43,203 nt of DNA from an uncultured Paraprevotella sp. Its GTDB lineage: Bacteria; Bacteroidota; Bacteroidia; Bacteroidales; Bacteroidaceae. The stretch is from positions 1 to 43,203 of the forward strand of contig CAMWUI010000024.1 in NCBI GenBank assembly GCA_947177395.1, given 5' to 3'. This document shows, in pieces, positions 8,671-15,992 of the stretch (its first letter is position 1; each line of letters starts with the position of its first letter). The translations under genes and the position numbers were made by a program. Below the pieces are notes generated by a model. The model was given only the letters and a program-made list of their open reading frames with translations. It ran no database searches and was not told the DNA's origin.

Positions 8671-9300
8671 ATGAGAGGGATGGCGTTGCATCGTGTCGCG
8701 GACTTTCTGCTGTTGGGCCTGTTGGTTCTGCTTGCTTTGGTCACTGTTGGCTCATGGATAGGTGAAGCGGCAGGCTGGCCGGTCAACAGCCTGCTGTCGG
8801 CCGAAGGGTTGCGCTGGTGGTTTTCCCACAGTCATGAAAACCTGTTCGGTACCGGGACGATGCAGGTCTGGTTGTTGCTTACCGTGTGGGGGGCTGTGCG
8901 TTATACGGGACTCGATTCGACGGTCGGTGCCATGTTGTCAGGGCGGAGCGACAGACCGGTCAGCCAACGTCAAAGGCATGCTTTGTGTGTGTCTGTTGTC
9001 GTGTGGATGGTCTGGGGAATGGTGATGCTGGTGTGGGGTGTTTTGCCCCATGGCATTCTGCTGAGTGCCACGGGGCGCATCAGTCCTTCTCCTTTCATGC
9101 GGGGATTATTGCCGGCTCTGTCGGTCGGGACATTGCTGTCCGTCTTGTTTTATGGATTGCTGAGCAATAGAATCCATCGGGCGGCAGAGGTTGCCCGTAT
9201 GTTCTGTCATGGCATGTCGTCCTATGCCGACTGGTTCTGCATTTGTGTGCTTGCCTCTTTCCTGTGGGGCTGTGTTCGTTATATGGCGGGGCTTGTCTGA
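8671..9300 (+). CDS. Small polytopic membrane protein, AbgT-like in part
   Basis: A 209-residue protein with about five hydrophobic helices (near 10-30, 65-80, 105-130, 145-165 and 190-207). The stretch NSLLSAEGLRWWFSHSHENL resembles the N-terminal part of AbgT/YfcC-type transporters, but it is less than half the length of those families, so it is not a complete transporter of that type. It starts 3 bp after the response regulator stop and is probably in the same operon, perhaps as an accessory to sensing. Function unknown. Confidence 0.65.
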   Translation: MRGMALHRVADFLLLGLLVLLALVTVGSWIGEAAGWPVNSLLSAEGLRWWFSHSHENLFGTGTMQVWLLLTVWGAVRYTGLDSTVGAMLSGRSDRPVSQRQRHALCVSVVVWMVWGMVMLVWGVLPHGILLSATGRISPSPFMRGLLPALSVGTLLSVLFYGLLSNRIHRAAEVARMFCHGMSSYADWFCICVLASFLWGCVRYMAGLV

Positions 9301-9338
9301 TTCTTCCTGATTCTTTCGTGTAATCTTCTTTTTATCCC

Positions 9339-9346
9339 TATCTTTG
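9339..9346 (+). promoter_or_regulatory. -7 element TATCTTTG for the helicase gene
   Basis: Exact TAnnTTTG match 31 bp before the start codon at 9378. A TTTC about 20 bases upstream may be the -33 box. Confidence 0.5.
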
Positions 9347-9377
9347 TGTCTGCAAAGCAATCATCTCATCATACATC

Positions 9378-11705
9378 ATGGCAATAGATTATAAAACGGA
9401 ACTGAACGAGCGTCAATACGAGGCGGTCGCTTATACCGATGGCCCCCAGCTGGTGATAGCCGGAGCCGGTTCCGGAAAAACCCGCGTGCTGACATACAAG
9501 ATAGCCTATCTGCTGGAACAGGGGATGGCTCCGTGGAATATTCTGGCATTGACGTTTACGAACAAGGCCGCCCGGGAAATGCAGGAACGTATTGCCGGAC
9601 AGGTGGGGAAGGAGGCGGCCGCCCGTCTGTGGATGGGAACGTTTCATTCTATCTTTTCTCGTATCTTGCGGACGGAAGCAGGGTATCTCGGTTTTACGTC
9701 GTCCTATACGATTTACGACCAAGCCGATTCCCGCAATCTGCTGAAGACCCTGATTAAGGAAATGGGGCTGGACGAAAAGACTTACAAGCCAGTAACGGTA
9801 CAGCACCACATCAGTCTGGCCAAGAACCGTCTTATAGCCCCAGAAGCATACATACGTAATGCTCAGGTGCGCAAGGCCGATGAGGCCGCCCACATTCCTT
9901 TAACTGGTGAGATATATCGGCGTTATTGCCAGCGATGCCGGTTAGCCGATGCCATGGATTTTGATGATCTGCTGTTCAACACTTACTTGCTTTTCGAAGA
10001 GCATCCCGACGTATGTGCCCGTTATGCCGAACGTTTTCAGTATGTGTTGGTGGATGAGTATCAGGATACGAACTATGCCCAACATAAAATCGTATGGCAA
10101 CTGACCGGAGAACGGCAACGGGTCTGTGCCGTGGGAGACGATGCGCAAAGCATCTATAGCTTCCGGGGGGCGAGTGTTGACAATATTCTTAAATTCTGCG
10201 AGAAATATACGGATGCGCGCCTGTTTAAACTGGAACAGAATTATCGGTCCACAAAGAACATCGTGGCGGCAGCCAACAGTCTTATCGACCACAACCGCGA
10301 CCGGATAGAGAAGTCTGTGTTCAGTGAGAATGCCCAGGGGGCTCCCGTATCTGTATACGGGGCATATAGCGACATAGAAGAAGCGGACATCGTGGTGAAT
10401 AAGATAGCCGAATTGCGTCGGGCTGAGAACATGGAATATACGGATTTTGTCATTCTCTATCGTACTAACTCCCAGAGCCGTTCGTTTGAGGAGGCGTTGC
10501 GCAAGCGCAGCATGCCTTATCGCATCTATGGTGGTCTGTCTTTTTATCAGCGCAAGGAAATCAAGGATGCCATCGCATACTTTCGGTTAGTGGTAAATCC
10601 TAATGATGAAGAGGCTTTCAAGCGCATCGTGAACTATCCGGCGCGGGGCATCGGGCAGACCACGCTGGAGAAGATAGGGATAGCGGCTTCGGAGAACGAG
10701 GCGAGTCTGTTGGCTGTGGCGTGTGACCCAGAGACTTTCGGGGTTGGGCTGAACAAAGGTACGTGTACGAAGTTGCGTAGTTTCTGTGCGATGATAGAAC
10801 AGTTCCGCAAAGATGTCCTTATGTCGGAGGCGGATGTGTTAGCCGAGCGTATTTTGCAGGAAAGCGGGCTTGTCCGTGACATATTTCAGAACAACGATCC
10901 CGAGAATGTAAGTCGTCAGGAGAACATACAGGAACTGATGGGCGGACTGAATGAGTTTGTGGCCGGGCGGAAAGAGGAAGGCAGAGCCGAGGAATGTTTC
11001 CTGCCGGACTTTCTGCAGGAGGTCTCCTTGTTGAGCGATTTGGACGAGGACAAGGGCGGGGATGACAGTAAGGTCACGCTCATGACTGTGCATTCGGCCA
11101 AGGGATTGGAATTTCGTGTCGTGTTTGTGGTCGGACTGGAGGAGAACCTGTTTCCAAACCAAATGGCCATGGACGGTATGCGGGGGCTGGAGGAAGAGCG
11201 CCGGTTGTTCTACGTGGCTTTGACCCGGGCGGAGGAACGTTGTTTCCTTACCTATGCTCTCAGCCGTTACCGCTTTGGCAAAACTGAATTTGGCAATCCT
11301 AGTCGTTTTTTGAGAGAGATTGATGCACGATATCTGAAAGTGGACGCTTCTGCGCGTTCCGCAGCTTCTTCGGACATGCCGTCCCGTTCCCGTTTCTCTG
11401 GAGGAACAAGGATGGAGGACTACGAAAGCAATGGCCCTGTGCGTCGTGTGGCTTCGGTGAGCGGACTGAAGCGTGTGACATCTCCTGTGTCCCGTCCGGC
11501 CGCCTTGTCCTCACCATCTTCTTCCGTTTCCGGCGGGAAGGCGCTGGTACAAGTGGGGCAGACCATCGAACATGAGCGTTTTGGTGTGGGGCGGGTGTTG
11601 CAGGTGGAAGGCAGCGGAGAAAACACCAAGGCCACGGTGGAGTTTCAGCACAGCGGAAAGAAACAGCTGCTTCTGCGTTTTGCCCGTTTCAAGATTGTGA
11701 AATGA
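9378..11705 (+). CDS. pcrA: ATP-dependent DNA helicase, UvrD/PcrA family
   Basis: A 775-residue superfamily 1A helicase of normal length. Motifs in order: LNERQYEAV (Q motif), AGAGSGKTRVL (Walker A), TFTNKAAREM, MGTFHS, VDEYQDTN (motif II), GDDAQSIYSFRGA (motif III), EQNYRST, the 2B region, TVHSAKGLEF (motif V) and FYVALTRAEERCFLTYA (motif VI). A Ser/Pro-rich linker follows, and the C-terminal VGQTIEHERFGVGRVL segment is the small domain usual for PcrA. It unwinds DNA 3'-5' in nucleotide excision and mismatch repair and removes RecA or stalled polymerase. It has its own -7 element and appears monocistronic. Confidence 0.95.
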   Translation: MAIDYKTELNERQYEAVAYTDGPQLVIAGAGSGKTRVLTYKIAYLLEQGMAPWNILALTFTNKAAREMQERIAGQVGKEAAARLWMGTFHSIFSRILRTEAGYLGFTSSYTIYDQADSRNLLKTLIKEMGLDEKTYKPVTVQHHISLAKNRLIAPEAYIRNAQVRKADEAAHIPLTGEIYRRYCQRCRLADAMDFDDLLFNTYLLFEEHPDVCARYAERFQYVLVDEYQDTNYAQHKIVWQLTGERQRVCAVGDDAQSIYSFRGASVDNILKFCEKYTDARLFKLEQNYRSTKNIVAAANSLIDHNRDRIEKSVFSENAQGAPVSVYGAYSDIEEADIVVNKIAELRRAENMEYTDFVILYRTNSQSRSFEEALRKRSMPYRIYGGLSFYQRKEIKDAIAYFRLVVNPNDEEAFKRIVNYPARGIGQTTLEKIGIAASENEASLLAVACDPETFGVGLNKGTCTKLRSFCAMIEQFRKDVLMSEADVLAERILQESGLVRDIFQNNDPENVSRQENIQELMGGLNEFVAGRKEEGRAEECFLPDFLQEVSLLSDLDEDKGGDDSKVTLMTVHSAKGLEFRVVFVVGLEENLFPNQMAMDGMRGLEEERRLFYVALTRAEERCFLTYALSRYRFGKTEFGNPSRFLREIDARYLKVDASARSAASSDMPSRSRFSGGTRMEDYESNGPVRRVASVSGLKRVTSPVSRPAALSSPSSSVSGGKALVQVGQTIEHERFGVGRVLQVEGSGENTKATVEFQHSGKKQLLLRFARFKIVK

Positions 11706-11850
11706 CCGGTATGCCCCGGTATGTGCTTGTTTTTCTCGTCGCGTTTTATAAAATTATATATATCTTCCTAATCTAAAATATTTTTTAGATAACTCATATT
11801 AAGGAGACTGAACAAATGCAATATTATTTTTTGTTTGCTTTGCAAACGTC

Positions 11851-11858
11851 TATCTTTG
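11851..11858 (+). promoter_or_regulatory. -7 element TATCTTTG for the small lipoprotein gene
   Basis: Exact TAnnTTTG match; three TTTG boxes at 11830, 11834 and 11839 lie 9-17 bases upstream, closer than usual. The start codon is at 11937, leaving a leader of about 70 nt. Confidence 0.5.
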
Positions 11859-11936
11859 TCACAGAGATTCAGATACCGGACGGATTTCTGTAACGAAGGG
11901 ATGATAACCTGTTTATTAATTTATAAAAACTGGATT

Positions 11937-12269
11937 ATGAAAAAGATTTTAGTGTTTGGATTGGTAGTGACGGCAGTACTTACGGTAGTGGCTTGTAAGT
12001 ATAAAAACAGTTCATCGGAAAAGCGTCACACGTTTGAAAAAGCCGGTCGTTCGGCAGACAAGGCACTTGACAAGGCTTCGGAAAAGACAGAGAAAGAAGT
12101 CGAAAAAATAAAAGACAAATGGGAAGCAGCGAAAGAAGACGTGAAAGATGGTGTCGAAAAAGTCAAGGATGAAACCGAAGAGGGGCTTGAAAAGGCCAAA
12201 GACGGTGTTAAGAAAATGAAGGAAGGATATGAAGATGTTAAGGATAAGGTGAAAGACAAACTTGACTGA
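11937..12269 (+). CDS. Small lipoprotein with charged 11-residue repeats
   Basis: A 110-residue protein starting with a lipoprotein signal peptide (MKKILVFG..., lipobox VVAC, Cys near 20). The mature part is almost wholly amphipathic Lys/Glu/Asp helix. Its C-terminal half can be laid out as 11-residue units KEDVKDGVEKV, KDETEEGLEKA, KDGVKKMKEGY, EDVKDKVKDKL, similar in pattern to group 3 LEA or apolipoprotein-like proteins. It is probably anchored in the outer or inner membrane and may act in envelope stress; this is inference. The ATG at 11937 is chosen because it gives the signal peptide. A strong terminator follows. Confidence 0.75.
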   Translation: MKKILVFGLVVTAVLTVVACKYKNSSSEKRHTFEKAGRSADKALDKASEKTEKEVEKIKDKWEAAKEDVKDGVEKVKDETEEGLEKAKDGVKKMKEGYEDVKDKVKDKLD

Positions 12270-12305
12270 TCGGTCTGTACCTTAAAGCGGTAGAGAATAC
12301 CGTAA

Positions 12306-12363
12306 GATGAGGTCGCGTCGTAATTAATGGAGATTAATTTCCCGTTTACGACGCGACCTCATC
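12306..12363. terminator. Long bidirectional hairpin terminator between convergent genes
   Basis: Arms 12306-12323 and 12346-12363 are perfectly complementary over 18 bp (starting GATGAGGTCGCG), with a further AATTAAT/ATTAATT stem inside. It lies between the lipoprotein gene (plus) and the DUF2264 gene (minus). Confidence 0.75.
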
Positions 12364-12371
12364 GCTATCAT

Positions 12372-13631
12372 TTAGTATTCCACTTTGTAGTCTTTATGGA
12401 GAGATTCGCCTTTCCAAGCTCTTTTGGTGGTCCAGTCGGCTGGAGCGTCGGTCCAGAATCTGTTGTCTGCGGGAAGACCCAAAGGCAGGAAACTAAGTGT
12501 GGCCATATAGAGACTGCCCGTGGAGGTGTATACGTCGGCAGCTTCGGGCTGGTGACCGTTGAATCCGAGAACGAGCCATCCGTTGGAATCAAAATTCTGG
12601 TTGCCTTCGAACATGTTGCGATGAACGGCAGTCAGGGCACAACGAACCTGAGCCGGGGTAACATGTTCCGGCAGTTTTTCGCGCAGAGCGACTTCGGCCA
12701 GCGACTGAAACGCAGCCGTACGGTAGGTGACAGAGCGGCCGAAAGCAGGGTATGTACCGTCAGGCCCGATGATTCTTTCTGAGAATTCGGAGTGGCGGAT
12801 CATTCTGCGCAGGGCTTCGTCGTATTCAGTTTGGTTGGCACGTTTTTTAGCCAGCAATGTTTCCAGCATCTCAACCATCATCGGATGCATTACATAAGCG
12901 TTGTAGTAATCCATGCTGAATTTGCTGCCGTCGCTGTACCAGCCGTCACCGACATACCACTCTTTTATCTTGTTCTTCGCCAGTGAGATGCGGAACGGAT
13001 CGGGTTGTTCGCCTTGCTGCAAGAGAAATGCTTCGGTGATACCGGCAAAAAGCAACCAGTTGTTGTAGGCTCCCGTACGGTTTCTCAGACTTTTGAAAGC
13101 GGCGATGTAACGTTGTTTGGTGGTAGCGTCCAATGGTTCCCACAGGGATTTGGGGGCGCGTAGAAAGGCGTGTGCCAGATAAGCAGCGTCTACAATCGGT
13201 TGGGCCTGGCTCTCGAAATTCAGTCTGTCCGGTGACGCCGGATCTACCGCATTCTTAAGTCCTTTCAATACTTCTTCGCGCAACTGTTTACGCATCTTTC
13301 CTTCTTCCGTGTCATCATCAGGAAGCTCCAGCCAGGGAGCTACGCCGGCTAAAGTACGGCCGACAGCTTCCAGATAGGTTACTTTCTCAAGGTTCAGGTT
13401 GTAGTGAGCCGATTTCTCCAGTGGCATATTTTGCCGTAAGGCGCCTTCTGCCAGATTGTGGATTACCGGATAGGATATTTTCCAGAGATACTTTACCCAC
13501 AGGGCACGGTCCTCGGATCCTGTTGTTTGGGTTATTTGTGCTTTAGGCGTTTTTTTGTTACGTGCCTGTACGTCAAAGACTGATGCGGTCAGTAGCAACA
13601 TGAATGCAACATATAAACTACGGTATTTCAT
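12372..13631 (-). CDS. Secreted DUF2264 family protein (probable glycosidase)
   Basis: A 419-residue protein with a signal peptide (hydrophobic 8-20, cleavage near VQA-RN). The body is a helical (alpha/alpha) toroid of the DUF2264 family: WVKYLWKISYPVIHNLAEG near the start, RTGAYNNWLLFAG in the middle, GDGWYSDGSKFSMDYYNAYV around 230-250 and DGTYPAFGRSVTYRTAAF near 300. DUF2264 proteins are linked with uronic-acid polysaccharide breakdown in Bacteroides. It starts 22 bp after the GH88 gene stop, so the two are one operon: GH88 would remove unsaturated uronic acids and this enzyme would process the remaining chain. No SusC/SusD pair is in the window. Confidence 0.85.
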   Translation of the reverse strand: MKYRSLYVAFMLLLTASVFDVQARNKKTPKAQITQTTGSEDRALWVKYLWKISYPVIHNLAEGALRQNMPLEKSAHYNLNLEKVTYLEAVGRTLAGVAPWLELPDDDTEEGKMRKQLREEVLKGLKNAVDPASPDRLNFESQAQPIVDAAYLAHAFLRAPKSLWEPLDATTKQRYIAAFKSLRNRTGAYNNWLLFAGITEAFLLQQGEQPDPFRISLAKNKIKEWYVGDGWYSDGSKFSMDYYNAYVMHPMMVEMLETLLAKKRANQTEYDEALRRMIRHSEFSERIIGPDGTYPAFGRSVTYRTAAFQSLAEVALREKLPEHVTPAQVRCALTAVHRNMFEGNQNFDSNGWLVLGFNGHQPEAADVYTSTGSLYMATLSFLPLGLPADNRFWTDAPADWTTKRAWKGESLHKDYKVEY

Positions 13632-13653
13632 AATGTGATGATAGTATTATTGG

Positions 13654-14919
13654 TTAGAATAAAGGTTGTCCGTTGAGCAGACGGTCGTAACGGTAAAGAG
13701 CTTCTGTAAAATAGTAATCGGCATAGGTCAGCGGGACGTCTATCTCCGAGTTATGGGGGATGGAACCGACGCTATGCATAAGGATGAAGTTGCCGTTGGC
13801 GCCCTCTTGGGCTCTGTATGCCGGACTGCCTAATGAATGCAGTATCTGCCGGGCTGTTTCCAGATATGCTTTTCCTTTTTTCCCTTTGGTATAAGTGCTC
13901 AGTTCCAGCAGGGCAGAGGCTATTGTCGCAGCGGCGGACGCATCACGGTAGTTGGTTACGACGTTGTTGGCATTCGAACGTATTCCCGGAGTGTAGCCGT
14001 TCTGGTTGGCATTGAAGTCCCAGTATGTAATCTTGTCGGCAGGCAAACCTGGATGGTTGACATAATAGTCTGCCATTCTTTGGGCTGTTTTCAGGAAACG
14101 GGGATCCTGAGTTTCCCGATAGACCATCGTAAAACCGTATATACCCCATGCCTGTCCTCTGGCCCAGGTTGAATTGTCGGCATATCCCTGTGCCGTTTCG
14201 CCTTTGATAGCCTTGCCGGTGTTCTTGTCATAATACACGACATGATAGCAACTATAGTCATTGCGCACCTGGTTTTTCATAGTTTTCTCGGCATGTGACA
14301 CGGCCATATCCTTAAACTTCCGGTCTCCGGTTTTGCGTGACGCGAAGAACAATAGTTCGAGGTTCATCATATTATCGATAATCACGGGAAAATCATACGT
14401 TTCGTCTCCGTGCCAGGAACGGAAACTGTTCCACGATTGTATGGTTCCGGTGGTTGCATTGAAACGGCTACAGAGTGAACGGGCCGATTCGATAAGAATG
14501 TCATCATAACGGCTGTCCGGAACGAAACGGTTGGCGTTCCCGTAACTGCAATACATCATGAAACCTATGTCGTGGTTGCCGGTAAAGGTCTTTACGGGCT
14601 CCATTTTCTCCGTGTATACCCGTGCGGAATCGCGTAAATCTTTGTTGTTTGTGTACTCTGACACGTACCACAATGTACCCGGGAAGAAACCGGCTGTCCA
14701 TAGATAAATACTGCCTTTGGCCTGCTGTCCGTTGCGGGTCAGACTGTGGGGCATGACAGCTTTGCCTTTGGAGGGGGTCTGCAACATGAGGCTGCATTGT
14801 TTAGCTGCAAATTCCATGTTCTCTTTAATGAATGCATGTTCATTATCAATCATCTGCGCATATACTTTCGCGCAGAAGCATAACGCGAGCGTGGCTGATA
14901 AAAAATGTTTGGTTCTCAT
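13654..14919 (-). CDS. Glycoside hydrolase family 88, unsaturated glucuronyl hydrolase
   Basis: A 421-residue secreted enzyme with a signal peptide ending at about AQ (residues 21-22). GH88 features: GSIYLWTAGFFPG (69-81), NHDIGFMM with Asp117, and VIIDNMMNLELLFFAS with Asp182, corresponding by position to the two catalytic Asp residues of Bacillus UGL, then DNSTWARGQAWGIYGF near 250. It hydrates the C4-C5 double bond of uronic acids left by polysaccharide lyases (heparin, chondroitin, gellan or similar), releasing the sugar. It is upstream partner of the DUF2264 gene. The exact glycan cannot be inferred. Confidence 0.92.
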   Translation of the reverse strand: MRTKHFLSATLALCFCAKVYAQMIDNEHAFIKENMEFAAKQCSLMLQTPSKGKAVMPHSLTRNGQQAKGSIYLWTAGFFPGTLWYVSEYTNNKDLRDSARVYTEKMEPVKTFTGNHDIGFMMYCSYGNANRFVPDSRYDDILIESARSLCSRFNATTGTIQSWNSFRSWHGDETYDFPVIIDNMMNLELLFFASRKTGDRKFKDMAVSHAEKTMKNQVRNDYSCYHVVYYDKNTGKAIKGETAQGYADNSTWARGQAWGIYGFTMVYRETQDPRFLKTAQRMADYYVNHPGLPADKITYWDFNANQNGYTPGIRSNANNVVTNYRDASAAATIASALLELSTYTKGKKGKAYLETARQILHSLGSPAYRAQEGANGNFILMHSVGSIPHNSEIDVPLTYADYYFTEALYRYDRLLNGQPLF

Positions 14920-15071
14920 GATTGTTTGTTATTTATTTCTGGTAATTCCATATTATGGCCTTGACAATGCGTGGAGATACGGTATAATATCTTAGGCTCG
15001 AAATACTTTGTTTAATGTTGTTTCCACCGAAATCTGATATAATGAAACTATTGTTTCTGCAGTTAGGCTTA

Positions 15072-15449
15072 TTAGCCTTTGTTCTCTGTCTCGAACTCTT
15101 TTCGGTGCTCTACAATTTTCTTTATGTTGGTTTGTGCCCATTCGGTTAGTTGGGTAATAAGAGGTACTAATGAATATCCCATTTCTGTCAGTTGATATTC
15201 TACTTTCGGAGGTACCACGGGATATATTTTGCGGGAGATGAGTCCATCGGCCTCCAACGTCCTCAATGTGCCGGACAGGACACGGGATGAAATATCGGGT
15301 ATCAATCGGCATAGTTCGTTGAAACGGACCTTCTTTTGTTCACTTAAAACCAGTACGACCAACAATGCCCATTTGTTTCCGAAACGGGCAATTACGTTCC
15401 GAACGGGACAAATTTCGATAATCGAGTTGCGCTCTTCTTTTTTCAGCAT
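15072..15449 (-). CDS. HxlR family transcriptional regulator
   Basis: A 125-residue winged-helix regulator of the HxlR family: CPVRNVIARFGNKWALLVV near the N-terminus, FNELCRLIPDISSRVLSGTLRTLEADGLI (recognition helix region) and the wing YPVVPPKVEYQLTEMG. Cysteines occur at positions 14 and 47. In Bacillus subtilis HypR, Cys14 and Cys49 form a disulfide switch and the target encodes a nitroreductase; here the gene is divergent from an operon that also ends in a nitroreductase. It probably controls that RiPP operon and itself in response to oxidants or electrophiles; this is inference from spacing and context. Confidence 0.88.
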   Translation of the reverse strand: MLKKEERNSIIEICPVRNVIARFGNKWALLVVLVLSEQKKVRFNELCRLIPDISSRVLSGTLRTLEADGLISRKIYPVVPPKVEYQLTEMGYSLVPLITQLTEWAQTNIKKIVEHRKEFETENKG

Positions 15450-15479
15450 TGCTTACGATTTAAAAGTTGCTTCTTATTG

Positions 15480-15487
15480 CAAAATTA
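15480..15487 (-). promoter_or_regulatory. -7 element TAATTTTG for the HxlR gene
   Basis: The plus strand reads CAAAATTA, giving TAATTTTG on the minus strand 31 bp before the HxlR start codon. No clear -33 box. Confidence 0.45.
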
Positions 15488-15577
15488 GTAATAAAATTCA
15501 GATATTGTTTTCGGGATATGTTTTTATTTTTTTAACGCATTACAAATATGCTGATTTTCTGCAAAAACGAGAAAAAG

Positions 15578-15601
15578 GTTACTATTGAACCAGAATGTAA
15601 C
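15578..15601. promoter_or_regulatory. Possible HxlR operator between the divergent genes
   Basis: An interrupted palindrome GTTAC (15578-15582) / GTAAC (15597-15601) sits directly upstream of the -33 position of the peptide operon promoter. The position suits a regulator site; that HxlR binds it is inference. Confidence 0.3.
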
Positions 15602-15603
15602 TT

Positions 15604-15635
15604 CTTGCAAAATAGTGTTATGTGATATATTTTTG
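15604..15635 (+). promoter_or_regulatory. Promoter of the RiPP operon (-33 CTTG, -7 TATTTTTG)
   Basis: CTTG at 15604-15607, 20-base spacer, TATTTTTG at 15628-15635. The expected start of transcription near 15642 gives a leader of about 70 nt, in which CTTGTAA and TTACAAG can pair just ahead of the precursor start codon. Confidence 0.55.
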
Positions 15636-15712
15636 CATTGATGGAAGGATAAATCAGTTGCGTAACACAGCGGTTTTTCCTTGTAATATATTCACTAAAA
15701 ATTACAAGTAGT

Positions 15713-15895
15713 ATGAAAAGAGTATCTGTATGCGGAGTTTATTCCGCAAAGAGAAGCGCGCAAAGCTACCTTTGTGCAAAAGAGGAAACGGAAAATCCAA
15801 GCGGAGCCTGCGGTTCGGCTTGTGGTGCAGGTGATGACAACCCCGAGCCCAAACCGGCTGCTTGTGGTTCGGCTTGCGGAGCCGGCGACAAGTAA
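15713..15895 (+). CDS. Cys-rich ACGX-repeat RiPP precursor peptide
   Basis: A 60-residue peptide with no signal sequence. The N-terminal leader (residues 1-30) has Cys7 and Cys21 and a charged end. The C-terminal core contains two identical nine-residue units, ACGSACGAG at 32-40 and 50-58, separated by a Pro/Asp/Glu spacer; core Cys are 33, 37, 51 and 55. Repeated ACG motifs next to a radical SAM/SPASM enzyme are the hallmark of what I recall being named the ACGX system in protein family collections; the chemistry is not known to me. Modification at the Cys or neighbouring residues by the adjacent maturase is the natural reading. A strong hairpin separates it from the maturase gene, which would allow more peptide than enzyme to be made. 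Confidence 0.88.
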   Translation: MKRVSVCGVYSAKRSAQSYLCAKEETENPSGACGSACGAGDDNPEPKPAACGSACGAGDK

Positions 15896-15911
15896 TCTGC
15901 TGTTTCGCTGA

Positions 15912-15956
15912 AATCGGCTCTGTGCCGTAAAGTGATTTATGGCACAGAGTCCGATT
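15912..15956 (+). terminator. Attenuator-like hairpin between precursor and maturase
   Basis: Arms 15912-15926 and 15941-15956 pair over 15 bp with a single bulged base (CTCTGTGCC against GGCACAGAG at the top), 14-base loop. It starts 17 bp after the precursor stop. Only a short T-poor tail follows, so it may be a partial terminator or an RNA 3'-end stabiliser. The in-frame ATG at 15939 lies on its loop/right-arm border, which speaks against that start for the next gene. Confidence 0.65.
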
Positions 15957-15992
15957 CGGTTTCAATTAGGATTCACAGACAAATTGCAGATT

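Noticed and set aside
15939-15992. Upstream start for the radical SAM maturase at 15939
   Set aside because: The ATG is at the loop/right arm of a strong hairpin; the ATG at 15993 directly precedes conserved sequence.
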